The notes below the pieces were generated by a model. It saw nothing but the letters and a program-made list of their open reading frames with translations, was not told the origin of the DNA and made no database searches. The position numbers were made by a program, and so were the translations under genes. Shown here piece after piece: positions 43,237-52,389 of a DNA stretch of 64,000 nt. Within the stretch, counting starts at the first letter, position 1; every line of letters starts with the position of its first letter. The stretch is from Mesobacillus sp. S13 (GTDB lineage Bacteria > Bacillota > Bacilli > Bacillales > Cytobacillaceae). The stretch is from assembly GCF_020422885.1 (NCBI RefSeq), contig NZ_CP084622.1, positions 916,001 to 980,000 on the forward strand, in the 5' to 3' direction.

Positions 43237-43899
43237 TTGGTGGGTAAAACAGCTTTAATTGCCGGTGCGACCGGTTTGATTGGGAAAGAACTATTGCAGT
43301 TTCTATTGAATGGTAATGAATACGATAAAGTAGTAGCGATAGTGAGAAGGTCGGTTGAGATTAATCACCCTAAACTCGAAGAAAGAGTTGTTGATTTTGA
43401 TCAATTGGATCAATATAACGAGCTTTTTGCCGTTGATGATGTCTTCTGCGCCATGGGTACAACAATCAAGAAGGCGAAGACAAAGGAAGCAATGTGGAAA
43501 ATAGATGTCGATTATCCAGTGGCGATTGCCAGATTGGCCAGTTCACACGGAGCAAAGAAATTTTTACTCGTCAGTTCGATGAATGCCAATCCTGAATCAC
43601 CGATCTTCTATTCGAAAATGAAAGGGAGGCTTGAAGAAGAAACCAAAAAAATTCCATTTGAGACAACGGCAATCTTCCGTCCATCTTTGTTATTGGGGGA
43701 GCGGGATGAATTCAGGCTGGGCGAAAGAAGTGCTGCTGCCATTTTTACAAAAGTCCCATTCCTGTTTGCTGGCCCGTTCAGGAAATACAAAGCCATCGAA
43801 GGCAGGACGGTAGCATCCGCCATGTATCAAGTAGCCCAAAAGGATGCACAAGGACTGACTGTATACCCTTCTGAAGAAATCCATGATATTGGCCAATGA
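43237..43899 (+). CDS. NAD(P)-binding Rossmann protein, TIP30/HTATIP2-like
   Basis: 220 residues starting at TTG 43237, eight bases after AGGGGG. Nucleotide motif TALIAGATGLIGKELLQFLL, then DDVFCAMGTTIKKAKTKEAMWKIDVDYPVAIARLA and FLLVSSMNANPESPIFYSKMKGRLEEE (the Ser/Tyr-x3-Lys region of extended SDRs), with a RPSLLLGERDEFRLGE loop. This is the pattern of bacterial HTATIP2-like oxidoreductases of unknown substrate. It may be co-transcribed with the downstream hydrolase (27-base gap). Confidence 0.85.
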   Translation: MVGKTALIAGATGLIGKELLQFLLNGNEYDKVVAIVRRSVEINHPKLEERVVDFDQLDQYNELFAVDDVFCAMGTTIKKAKTKEAMWKIDVDYPVAIARLASSHGAKKFLLVSSMNANPESPIFYSKMKGRLEEETKKIPFETTAIFRPSLLLGERDEFRLGERSAAAIFTKVPFLFAGPFRKYKAIEGRTVASAMYQVAQKDAQGLTVYPSEEIHDIGQ

Positions 43900-43926
43900 T
43901 CAAACAACTCTTGTGAGGTATATATA

Positions 43927-45039
43927 ATGTTAAATCTATTCATATTCTTGGTGTTATTTTTAATGGCAGTATATGCAGTCCTGAATTACTATCCGGCTTT
44001 TGGCGGAAAGCATACAGATAAAAGAAAATCTTTATATGCAAAGTCTCTGCAATATCGAAACGGCAGGTTCGTCAATCAGGTTGAAACTTCATGGAATACA
44101 AGTTTTAGTTCGATGATTTCAATGATGAAGGATTTTTTAAAAGGCAATCCAGAGAGAAGGCCGAAAGTCCCGCTTCAGATGACTTCATATGCACCTGGTA
44201 CAGAAAAAGGGCCAGCTGCAAAAATAACCTGGTTTGGGCATTCAGCCTTCCTGCTTGAAATAGAAGGCAAGACGATTTTATTCGATCCGATGTTCGGAAA
44301 AGCACCGACTCCGTTCCCGGTAAGAAACCAGCGGTACAGCAGGGAACTGCCATTTAAGATAGAGGAACTTCCGGTCATAGATGCCGTTGTGCTTTCACAC
44401 GATCATTACGACCATCTTGATTATGGTTCAATCATGAAACTGAAAAACAAGGTAAAGAACTTTATCGCTCCACTCGGAGTAGGGGCACATTTGCAGCGTT
44501 GGGGAATTGCTCCTGAAATAATCCAGGAGCATGACTGGTGGGATGAATTACCCTTTGAAGGGCTTGAGCTAGTCTGTGCTCCTGCCCGCCATTTTTCTGG
44601 CCGAAGCCTTACTGATAGGAATGCCACTCTTTGGTGCTCCTGGGTCATCAAGGGACAGGATATAAAAATCTTTTACAGTGGCGATGGCGGTTACGGTCCG
44701 CATTTTAAAGAGATTGGAGAAAAATATGGCCCGTTTGATTTGACATTGATGGAGTGCGGCCAGTACGACGCTCGCTGGGCAGCGCTTCATATGATGCCTG
44801 AAGAAACAGTTCAGGCACATCAGGACGTACGAGGAAGGCTGATGATACCTGTACACTGGGGAGCTTTCACCCTGTCTCTTCATGCATGGCATGATCCCGT
44901 AGAGAGGGCGGTCCGGTCAGCGGAAGAAGCAGGAGTCCAGATTGCAACACCGAGGATTGGGGAAACGTTCGTGGTTGGACTTGATGATTATCCAGCATCA
45001 GCCTGGTGGCATAGGATTGAAATGACAGAGCAGAACTAA
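43927..45039 (+). CDS. Metallo-beta-lactamase-fold hydrolase, NAPE-PLD-like
   Basis: 370 residues. An N-terminal hydrophobic segment (LFIFLVLFLMAVYAVLNYYP) suggests membrane anchoring. The metal site is HDHYDH in VVLSHDHYDHLDYG, with further ligands in PARHFSGR, YSGDGGYG and IPVHWGAF. The arrangement TWFGHSAFLLEIEGKTILFDPMF matches the N-acyl-phosphatidylethanolamine phospholipase D-like branch of the family. A phosphodiesterase role on lipids is plausible but unproven. It shares a terminator with the convergent swrC-like gene. Confidence 0.87.
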   Translation: MLNLFIFLVLFLMAVYAVLNYYPAFGGKHTDKRKSLYAKSLQYRNGRFVNQVETSWNTSFSSMISMMKDFLKGNPERRPKVPLQMTSYAPGTEKGPAAKITWFGHSAFLLEIEGKTILFDPMFGKAPTPFPVRNQRYSRELPFKIEELPVIDAVVLSHDHYDHLDYGSIMKLKNKVKNFIAPLGVGAHLQRWGIAPEIIQEHDWWDELPFEGLELVCAPARHFSGRSLTDRNATLWCSWVIKGQDIKIFYSGDGGYGPHFKEIGEKYGPFDLTLMECGQYDARWAALHMMPEETVQAHQDVRGRLMIPVHWGAFTLSLHAWHDPVERAVRSAEEAGVQIATPRIGETFVVGLDDYPASAWWHRIEMTEQN

Positions 45040-45040
45040 A

Positions 45041-45078
45041 AAAGAGGCAAAACGATGTATGATTCGTTTTGCCTCTTT
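45041..45078. terminator. Bidirectional terminator between convergent genes
   Basis: A perfect 15-bp stem AAAGAGGCAAAACGA / TCGTTTTGCCTCTTT with A-run before and T-run after, so it works on both strands. Confidence 0.93.
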
Positions 45079-45083
45079 TATAT

Positions 45084-48000
45084 TTAGCTCAATGCCTCAG
45101 GAACTGGAGTGATCGTATCCTTTCTTTTCTTGGCTTTCCTGCGGAACCAGCTTCTTTTCTCAGCACTTCTTGTGAAGATGCGGTAAACGGCTGGGGTCAG
45201 CAGCAGGGTGATAAGGGTTGCGAAGCTCAGACCGGCGATAATGGCAGTAGCCATTGGTGCCTGGTAGTTGCCTGATCCTCCTGTAGCCAATGCAAGTGGA
45301 AGCATGCCGCCCACTGTTGTCAGTGTTGTCATCAAGATTGGGCGGATGCGGTTTTTCCCTGCTTCAACGAGTGCTTCCTGGACAGTGTAGCCTTCGTTGC
45401 GCAGCTGATTCGTGCGGTCGATCAACAAAATCGCGTTATTCAAGACGATCCCGATCAGCATGATGATGCCCATTCCGGACATGATGCTTAGTTCCTGCTG
45501 CGTCAGGAATAATCCAAGAATGACACCGACGATGGTCATCGGAATGACGGACATGACGATCAACGGGTGCCCCAGATGGTTGAACTGGACGGCCATGACC
45601 AGGTAGACAAGGAAGATGGAAATCGCCAGAATCAGAACCATATCCTGAACCATTTCCTGCTGCTGCTCAAGATCCCCTGCAGGTGCGATGCTATAGCCTT
45701 CTGGTACGTCATAGCTGTCCATCAGTTTCTGGACTTCACGGTTGATGGTGCCCAGGTCTTTTCCTTCAATATCTGCCGAGATGGAAATATATCGTTCTCC
45801 ATCCTTGTGCGAGATTTCGTTCGGGTTTTCAACGCTCTTCAAGGAAATGAACTCAGATAGCTGCTTCTCACCTGAAGGAGTTGGAACTTTCAGGTCAAGC
45901 AAAGCGGATTTGGTGTTCATCTCTTCATCCCACTTCACTTTTAACGGAACGTTTTCTTCATTAATTTTCAGTTCACCCACAGGCATCTGTAAAAAGGCCT
46001 GCTCGATGAATTGCTTGATCTGCGGCTGTGATAATCCCGCTTCTTCAATTTCATTTTCTTTCAGCTGGACTACCTGTTCTACAGAAGTCCTTTCAATCGA
46101 GTTTTCGACCGCGACAATTCCTTCGATAGACTTAAGCTCTTCTATAAATCCATCAGCGATTGTGTTGAGTTCATCAAAGCTTTCACCTGAAATATTGACT
46201 TGGACAGGGGAACCGCCGCCTGCAGACATGGCTGCTGCCGCGCTTTTCAAAGGTACTTTCCCTTCAAGAGCTCGTAATGACTTAAGGATTTCTTCATTTA
46301 CGTCTTTTTGTTCTCTTGTGATTTCATCGCCTTTTGTCATGTTGATGATCGTGTACAGCATATTGCCGTTATCCATTACATAGTTTGATTCAACATCTTG
46401 AATTTCATCTAATGCTTTGTTCATTTCACTTACGATTTCCTGTTTTTCATCCAGGCTTAGACCCGGTTCGACGGTGACCATGAGCTCAGCATAACGGTTC
46501 ATCACGTCTGGCATGATGGTCATTGGAATCTTTGTTACCAGCATAAGCGATCCAACGAGTATCAGGAAGAACAGGCCGATGACAGCAAAGCTGTGGCGCT
46601 TTTTCTTGATGGTCCATGAAATCATCTTGCTGTATCCGCGCATAAGACGGCCTTCTTTATTCGTCTTTTCTTTCTTTTTCAGCTTCAAGAACTTCTCGGA
46701 TAGAGAAGGAATCAGTGTGAATGAAACGATTACAGAGCTAATGAGTGTGATCGCGACGACTACGGAAAGGATGATCATGAAAGAGCCCATCTCACCGCCA
46801 AGCAGGCCGATTGGAGCGAACACGACAATTGTCGTCAGCATCGATGCCAATACAGCTGTAGCTACTTCCTTGGTTCCAGTAATGACTGCCTCAAGACTCT
46901 TTAAACCTAATTCTTTTTTACGGTAGATGGATTCAAGAATAACGATGGATGAATCGACCATCATCCCGATTCCGAGTCCAAGGCCAATAAGGGTAAGCAT
47001 ATTGAAGCTATATCCAAAAGCCCACATTGAAGCGAAAGTGAGCAGCACCGATGTTGGAATCGAAAGTCCGACGATCAATGTAGCACGGATATTTCTCAAA
47101 AACAGCATCAGGATCGCAACGGCAATAGCGGCACCAATGAGGATGTTATTGGTTACACCATCAATGGATTCCTTGACATAATCAGCCTGGGCGACCATTT
47201 CATTCAATTCAACGCCGCTGATCAAGCCTTCTTTTCGGATTTGTTTGATTTCCTCACGCACCGCTTCAGCCATCTCGATTTGAGTGGCATCGGCTACTCT
47301 GCCTACCTGGACAAAAATGAAATCCTTCGAGCCATTTTTCCAGACGAATGAGGAGCTTTCCAGTGGCTGTAGTTTTACGTCAGCAACCTTGGATAATTTG
47401 ATAAAACCATTCGCTGCCGGGATTTGCATGTTTTTAACATTCTCAACCGATTTTAGCTGTGTATTCCATCTAAGGGAAGGGGAGTTTGTTTCGTTGTTCA
47501 GCTGACCCAGTGTTGCTTCATTGTTTGCCTGCTGGATTGCGCCAATCACCTGTGCTGCATCCAGCCCATTTTTTAATAGTTCGTCACGCTTCAGTTCAAC
47601 AGTCACTTCTTTTTCCAGGCTGCCTGAAAGCAAAACATCATGCACTTCTGGAAGAGCCTCCAGCCTCGGTTCAAGTGTATTCTTAGCGAAGGCTGTCATT
47701 TTCTCCATGTCAGATCCAGAAACATCCATGAAAAAGTCGTAAGCCTGGCTGGTGCCGAATTGGCCGGTCATCACGTCTTTGACACCGCTCATGTCGGATG
47801 TCGTGGAATTCACCACTGACTCGACTTCCTTGAATACTTCCTCTCCACGGCCACGTTCAATCGTAAGCTGCATGGAACTTTTTCCGATGTTGCTGGTCGA
47901 AAGGACTTCTTCTATACCTTCAATGCCGAGGATCTTTTTTTCAAGCGGAGTAGTGATGGTTCTTTCCACTTCAATTGCCGGCATCTCCCCGGCATAGATT

Positions 48001-48143
48001 TCTACATAGGCACCATCCATCTTGATGGATGGAAAAAGTTCCTTATCCAGCTTCAAAACTGAAAAGCTGCCAATCAATAAAACTAATACGACCATCAAAC
48101 TGACCAATATTTTTCTTTGAACAATAAATTTTAATAAACTCAT
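45084..48143 (-). CDS. swrC: RND-family efflux pump, SwrC/AcrB-like
   Basis: A 1019-residue inner-membrane RND transporter with twelve helices and two large extracytoplasmic loops. Family landmarks: PAIEVERTITTPLEKKILGIEGIEEVLSTS, LGLGIGMMVDSSIVILESIYRKKELG (helix 4 region) and IGIVLNNAILLIDRTNQLRNEG (helix 10 region), GKNRIRPILMTTLTTVGGMLPLALATG. The closest B. subtilis counterpart I know is SwrC (YerP), which exports surfactin and confers drug resistance. Another YerX-like gene (YerD) lies nearby. GGGGAGGA precedes the ATG. No adaptor gene is adjacent, as with SwrC. Confidence 0.88.
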   Translation of the reverse strand: MSLLKFIVQRKILVSLMVVLVLLIGSFSVLKLDKELFPSIKMDGAYVEIYAGEMPAIEVERTITTPLEKKILGIEGIEEVLSTSNIGKSSMQLTIERGRGEEVFKEVESVVNSTTSDMSGVKDVMTGQFGTSQAYDFFMDVSGSDMEKMTAFAKNTLEPRLEALPEVHDVLLSGSLEKEVTVELKRDELLKNGLDAAQVIGAIQQANNEATLGQLNNETNSPSLRWNTQLKSVENVKNMQIPAANGFIKLSKVADVKLQPLESSSFVWKNGSKDFIFVQVGRVADATQIEMAEAVREEIKQIRKEGLISGVELNEMVAQADYVKESIDGVTNNILIGAAIAVAILMLFLRNIRATLIVGLSIPTSVLLTFASMWAFGYSFNMLTLIGLGLGIGMMVDSSIVILESIYRKKELGLKSLEAVITGTKEVATAVLASMLTTIVVFAPIGLLGGEMGSFMIILSVVVAITLISSVIVSFTLIPSLSEKFLKLKKKEKTNKEGRLMRGYSKMISWTIKKKRHSFAVIGLFFLILVGSLMLVTKIPMTIMPDVMNRYAELMVTVEPGLSLDEKQEIVSEMNKALDEIQDVESNYVMDNGNMLYTIINMTKGDEITREQKDVNEEILKSLRALEGKVPLKSAAAAMSAGGGSPVQVNISGESFDELNTIADGFIEELKSIEGIVAVENSIERTSVEQVVQLKENEIEEAGLSQPQIKQFIEQAFLQMPVGELKINEENVPLKVKWDEEMNTKSALLDLKVPTPSGEKQLSEFISLKSVENPNEISHKDGERYISISADIEGKDLGTINREVQKLMDSYDVPEGYSIAPAGDLEQQQEMVQDMVLILAISIFLVYLVMAVQFNHLGHPLIVMSVIPMTIVGVILGLFLTQQELSIMSGMGIIMLIGIVLNNAILLIDRTNQLRNEGYTVQEALVEAGKNRIRPILMTTLTTVGGMLPLALATGGSGNYQAPMATAIIAGLSFATLITLLLTPAVYRIFTRSAEKRSWFRRKAKKRKDTITPVPEALS

Positions 48144-48461
48144 AAAATCCTCCCCATTATTATCGTAAAATAGGATTGTAAAAAATTTCTAATTTATTCA
48201 CCCAAAAACAGATTATACACATATTCATAGGAAAAAATAACTATTTTTGCGTATTTATTAGTATTTTTCCATATAAATACCTGTATCCTCTGGATAAATG
48301 AAGAAATTTTCCATGTCCTTTAAGATATTTCCATTTTATCCCTCGTTTTGGGATTTCATAATGAGCCAGAGACAGATTTTCATATAGGGCTCAAGACCGA
48401 GAAGGAATAGGCACATAAAACGAGAATATAATTTCGTAGAAAAAAATGTGAGGTGAATTTC
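48144..48461. other. Intergenic region without recognised genes
   Basis: 318 A/T-rich bases between divergent genes. On the minus strand a TATAAT-like -10 for the pump gene is visible near 48212. No riboswitch, repeat or small gene was recognised. Confidence 0.4.
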
Positions 48462-49220
48462 ATGTTCAACCAGGCTCCTTTTAAAGTGAAAATGGAATGG
48501 GGAAGAAGAGGGGCGAGGGAAGCAGCGGAACGAGGAGATATTGTCATCATTGTCGATGTACTAAGCTTTTCATCAACCGTTGTCGCTGCATTGAATGCAG
48601 GGGCAGTGATTTTTCCTTACCCTCCAAATCTCGATGGCAAAAAATATGCGAGCAGCATTGGGGCCCAATATATACTTGGCAGGGCAGAAGCAGCAAGGAC
48701 GGGAAATCCGACCTTATCGCCGGTGACATTTAATGAGGAGCATGGCAACCAGAGTTATGTATTAACTTCACTCAATGGCGCCTATTGTTCATGGATTGCC
48801 TCCAAAGTGCCAGCGCTATTGATAGGGTCATTGCTCAATGCTTCTGCGGTTGCGGTGATTGCGGATAAACTGCAGAAGGAAACAGGAGCAGACATCACGG
48901 TCGTTCCATGCGGGGAACTATGGAATGATGCTCGTGAAGATGAAGATGGACTGAGGCCGTCAGTTGAGGATTACTTAGGTGCTGGCGCAATCCTTTCAGG
49001 TCTTGACGGCAGCAAATCCCCGGAAGCAGAGGTATGCGCCGGAGCTTTTATGGTTTCGGTCAATCGGTTGAAAGAACTGGTCTGGGATTCGGGCAGCGGA
49101 CGTGAATTGCGCGAACGGGGATATGAGGATGATGTGAAGTATTGCTGCCAGCTGAATGTGACCGGCACTGTGCCAATGATGAAGGATGGAAGATTTATAG
49201 AAGGAAATGAAGATATCTGA
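48462..49220 (+). CDS. comB: 2-phosphosulfolactate phosphatase (ComB) family protein
   Basis: 252 residues from ATG 48462, six bases after GAGGTG. ComB-family signatures: GDIVIIVDVLSFSSTVVAALNAGAVIFPYP near the N-terminus, YVLTSLNGAYCSWIASKVPALLIGSLLNASAVA in the middle and ADITVVPCGELWND...RPSVEDYLGAGAILSGL. The family hydrolyses 2-phosphosulfolactate to sulfolactate; in Bacillus, sulfolactate accumulates in spores. The real substrate here is inferred only from family. Confidence 0.85.
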   Translation: MFNQAPFKVKMEWGRRGAREAAERGDIVIIVDVLSFSSTVVAALNAGAVIFPYPPNLDGKKYASSIGAQYILGRAEAARTGNPTLSPVTFNEEHGNQSYVLTSLNGAYCSWIASKVPALLIGSLLNASAVAVIADKLQKETGADITVVPCGELWNDAREDEDGLRPSVEDYLGAGAILSGLDGSKSPEAEVCAGAFMVSVNRLKELVWDSGSGRELRERGYEDDVKYCCQLNVTGTVPMMKDGRFIEGNEDI

Positions 49221-49253
49221 CCTGGTGCTAGTAAAGATGGAAAAATACTAATA

Positions 49254-49282
49254 GCCTTCTAGAGTCAGCTTCACTAGAAGGC
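49254..49282. terminator. Stem-loop between convergent comB and sleL-like genes
   Basis: The 9-bp stem GCCTTCTAG / CTAGAAGGC. The T-rich side (ATTAGTATTTTT) lies on the minus strand, so it mainly serves the sleL-like gene. Confidence 0.7.
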
Positions 49283-49308
49283 CATTTGAACAGAGAGATT
49301 GATATCTT

Positions 49309-50727
49309 TTATTTTAACTTCTTAATATTGAAGTTATCCTCCAGCAGCGCCCAATTTTGCGGGAATGGGTACCCGAGCACCCAGTAGCTGACACCACGCA
49401 GATTGTATTGCTTGATCAAATCAAACTTTGCCTGGGCACTTCGGGCGTCTTCGAACCATACTTCGTGTTGCTGGCCCTGTTCATCGGTGTAGCGGAAATA
49501 AGGCGATGCGGCCACTGTATCGTATTGAATCGCAGCTCCGTACTTGATGGCGCGGCTGACAGCTTCCTGTGGACTGTATGTTTCAGCTTCCTGGCCCTGT
49601 ATATGGGGAATGATCCAGTCCCTGGCATACAGCTGGAAGCCCATCAGAATTTTATTCCTTGGAATCGCTGTAACTGCATAATCAAGCACTCGGCGGATTT
49701 CGTTCAATGGTGAAACAGCCTGTGGTGAACCAAAGCGGTATCCCCATTCGTAGGTCATCAAAACGACGAAATCTGCTATCCTGCCATGTGCGGGATAATC
49801 ATGTGCTTCGTATAATAGCCCTTTTTGGTCGGCCCTGACTTTCGGGGCAAGAGAAGTTGAAACGAAATAACCTTCTTTATGAAGCGTATCAACGGCTTCT
49901 TGCAGAAAAGTATTATAAAGCTCCCGATCAGCAGGAAGTACATTTTCAAAATCAATATTCAAGCCGCGGTACCCTTTTTCACGCATGACAGAAAGGATAT
50001 TATTAAGGAGAGAGGCACGATGTGCTTCACTAGCCAGTACTTCATGGGCAATATTTTCTCCGGCTTCAGTGGCTGTGAAATTGGTTATCGACATCATTGG
50101 CAGTGCCCCTTTTGCGAGTCCTGTCTGGATAGCCTCAGTATCGTCCTTCATGTAAAGGACCAGCGACCCGTCAGGCTGGATGACATAGGCAAACGGGGCG
50201 ATATAGGTCAACAGGTCGGCAACTTCCCCGACCAGTTCAATGGCCATTTCATCGGAATGGTAAGTGAAGGCATTCGATTCAATCGTTGGTTTCGGTTTTG
50301 GGATGATTAGGATCGTCCCTGGATATAGAAGGTTTGGATTTTGGATTTGATTGGCCTTGATGATCGCCTGTACGGTTATACCATAACGCTGGGAAATGTT
50401 CCAAAGAGTTTCACCGCGTTGGACGGTGTGGCGGGAAGCGGGTATGCGGAGTACGGTCCCGGGGTAGATGAGAGCAGGGTTGGCAATGGAATTCGCCCGA
50501 ATGATGGCGTCTACAGTTGTTCCGTAACGCTGGGCAATCGACCATAATGCCTCACCGTATTGAACGGAATGGAATGCGTCATAAGATGGAATGAGCAAAG
50601 CCTGGCCCACAGCCAATTGATTAGGGTTTTCCAGGCCATTTATTTCACTGATTTGCGTTACACTCACCTGATATCTGTTTGAAATCTGCCACAGAGCTTC
50701 CCCTCTTTGTACAACATGAATGATCAT
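49309..50727 (-). CDS. sleL: LysM x3 - GH18 spore cortex-lytic enzyme (SleL/YaaH type)
   Basis: 472 residues from the ATG at 50727, six bases after AGGGGG (an upstream GTG is less likely). Three LysM repeats (IHVVQRGEALWQISNRYQVS..., HSVQYGEALWSIAQRYGTT..., HTVQRGETLWNISQRYGIT...) occupy residues 1-145. They are followed by a GH18 barrel with the catalytic-loop sequence GLNIDFENV, VLMTYEWGYRFGSPQAVSPL and GVSYWVLGYPFPQNW. There is no signal peptide, as in SleL/YaaH spore enzymes, which hydrolyse cortex peptidoglycan fragments during germination. Confidence 0.9.
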   Translation of the reverse strand: MIIHVVQRGEALWQISNRYQVSVTQISEINGLENPNQLAVGQALLIPSYDAFHSVQYGEALWSIAQRYGTTVDAIIRANSIANPALIYPGTVLRIPASRHTVQRGETLWNISQRYGITVQAIIKANQIQNPNLLYPGTILIIPKPKPTIESNAFTYHSDEMAIELVGEVADLLTYIAPFAYVIQPDGSLVLYMKDDTEAIQTGLAKGALPMMSITNFTATEAGENIAHEVLASEAHRASLLNNILSVMREKGYRGLNIDFENVLPADRELYNTFLQEAVDTLHKEGYFVSTSLAPKVRADQKGLLYEAHDYPAHGRIADFVVLMTYEWGYRFGSPQAVSPLNEIRRVLDYAVTAIPRNKILMGFQLYARDWIIPHIQGQEAETYSPQEAVSRAIKYGAAIQYDTVAASPYFRYTDEQGQQHEVWFEDARSAQAKFDLIKQYNLRGVSYWVLGYPFPQNWALLEDNFNIKKLK

Positions 50728-50836
50728 AATGAACCCCCTCACGAAAAAGTCCTACAATATGCTATGAGATAAAAAGCCATTATATGTTGAAGGAGGACGT
50801 TTATTAATCTCATTATAAGAGTCAGTGTTAGCCAGG

Positions 50837-51572
50837 TTCAGACTAAATTGAAGAAGAGGCGGATTGAAATGTCTGAAGCAGGTGTGGGTTCGGACAAAAT
50901 AGCAGCGGAAGCCGATTAGAATGTCTGAAGTTGGTGCGAGTTCGGACAAAATAGCAGCGGAAGCCGCTTGAAATGTCCGAAGCAGGTGCAAGTTCGGACA
51001 AATTCAGAGGAGAAGCCGGTTAGAATGTCCGAAGTAGGTGCGAGTTCGGACAAAATTAAAGCGGAAATCGGTTAGAATGTCTGAAGTAGATGCAAGTTCG
51101 GACAAAATAGCAGCGGAAGCCGCTTGAAATACCCGAAGTGGGTGCGAGTTCGGACAAAATAGCAGCGGAAGCCGCTTGAAATGTCTGAAGTAGATGCAAG
51201 TTCGGACAAAATAGCAGCGGGAGCCGCTTGAAATGTCCGAAGTAGGTGCGAGTTCGGACAAAATAGCAGCGGAAGCCGCTTGAAATGTCCGAAGTAGGTG
51301 CGAGTTCGGACAAAATCAGAGGAGAAGCCGATTAAAATGTCCGAAGCAGGTGTGAGTTCGGACAAAATTAAAGCGGAAGTCGTTTAGAATGTCCGAAGTG
51401 GGTGCAGGTTCGGACAAAATAGCAGCGGAAGCCGCTTGAAATGTACGAAGCAGGTGCAAGTTCGGACAAAATCAGAGGAGAAGCCGGTTAGAATGTCCGA
51501 AGTAGGTGCGAGTTCGGACAAAATAGCAGCGGAAGCCGCTTGAAATGTACGAAGTGGGTGCGAGTTCATACC
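50837..51572. repeat. Fifteen-unit 52-nt tandem array with TGTCCGAA / TTCGGACA arms
   Basis: TTCGGACA (first copy TTCAGACT, last TTCATACC) starts at 50837, 50889, 50941, 50993, 51045, 51097, 51149, 51201, 51253, 51305, 51357, 51409, 51461, 51513 and 51565: fourteen spacings of exactly 52 nt. A typical unit is TGTCCGAA, 10-nt loop, TTCGGACA, AAATAGC, then AGCGGAAGCCGCTTGAAA, the last part being a second small hairpin. Single-base differences are frequent; insertions and deletions are absent. Non-coding. Confidence 0.97.
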
Positions 51573-51631
51573 AAAAACGGTTGAAGCTTAAGTCGATATC
51601 TAAAGAAAGACTCCAACTTTGAGGCAAAACA

Positions 51632-51662
51632 AAACGCATGGACTCTCTTCGTCCATGCGTTT
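51632..51662 (-). terminator. Terminator of queT
   Basis: The 12-bp stem AAACGCATGGAC / GTCCATGCGTTT, eight bases past the queT stop, with TTGTTTTG after it on the minus strand. Confidence 0.9.
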
Positions 51663-51670
51663 GATTTATC

Positions 51671-52156
51671 TTAAACTAATTTTTCAAGGTTTATGCGTTT
51701 GTGAATCGCAAGCATTACAGGTATACCTACAGCCATAACCGTTAATTCACCTGCGGCTGTTGTCAGCCATGTGAACCAGAATGGCAATTGGAATGCCAGA
51801 TTCAGCTCAATTGCAATCAGGAACATCGTGAATGTGAAGACCAATGTGTTCACAACCATGCGACCGATGATGCTCTTAATATATTTGGCTGTGAAAATCG
51901 CGATCAGCAAGGAGACCACAGACTGGCCAACTCCAAAGACGAGGTCATAGGCGACCATTGGTGAAAAGAGCAAATTGGTTAAAAACACACCCAATACGAT
52001 TCCAAAAAAGTATTTCTTATTGAAAACGATCAAGTGGTTGAACATTTCCGACACGCGGAATTGTACATTAGTAAAGCCAAATGGCTGGATGACGGCAGAA
52101 ACGGCAATATATAGAGCTGCAAGAATCCCGTTCCTCACAATCGTTCTAGTATTCAT
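51671..52156 (-). CDS. queT: QueT-family queuosine precursor transporter (ECF S-component)
   Basis: A 161-residue protein with about five membrane helices. The N-terminus TRTIVRNGILAALYIAVSAVIQPFGFTNVQFRVSEMFNHLIVF is diagnostic of QueT, the substrate-binding component of an energy-coupling-factor importer for queuosine precursors (preQ1 or preQ0). A preQ1-I riboswitch sits in its leader, which confirms the assignment. The ECF ATPases and T-component are encoded elsewhere. Confidence 0.93.
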   Translation of the reverse strand: MNTRTIVRNGILAALYIAVSAVIQPFGFTNVQFRVSEMFNHLIVFNKKYFFGIVLGVFLTNLLFSPMVAYDLVFGVGQSVVSLLIAIFTAKYIKSIIGRMVVNTLVFTFTMFLIAIELNLAFQLPFWFTWLTTAAGELTVMAVGIPVMLAIHKRINLEKLV

Positions 52157-52167
52157 TTTTCATCTCT

Positions 52168-52203
52168 CCTAGTTTTTTTACGTGGGATGGTTACGAACCA
52201 CGT
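52168..52203 (-). ncRNA. PreQ1-I riboswitch controlling queT
   Basis: On the minus strand: ACGTGG, the conserved GGTTCGTAACC-like loop, CCCACGT, then the A-rich tail AAAAAAACTAGG, the pattern of the type I preQ1 aptamer (stem, loop, A-tail pseudoknot). The 3' end overlaps the ribosome site AGGAG (52166-52170), so ligand binding should hide it and reduce translation of the transporter. Confidence 0.92.
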
Positions 52204-52389
52204 TATTTAAAAGCCAATTTTATATTATATAGGATAAAAGACCTTCTCACAATATAATTTTCTTAGAATAATAGTTGGCGGGCAACCACAAGATCTCTCA
52301 ATTTTAAGTATCTTTATTTTAAAATATAAAGTAGCATTGTTATAATTTGAGGATAGAAAAGTAAGCTGTACGAAAAAGGGGTTTTGAAA

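Noticed and set aside
50752..51569. Several minus-strand frames of 60-97 residues with recurring words such as SELAPTSDI and FVRTRTYFGHF
   Set aside because: They are the 52-nt array read in all three frames (52 is not a multiple of 3). There is no ribosome site and the same words appear in each frame in turn.
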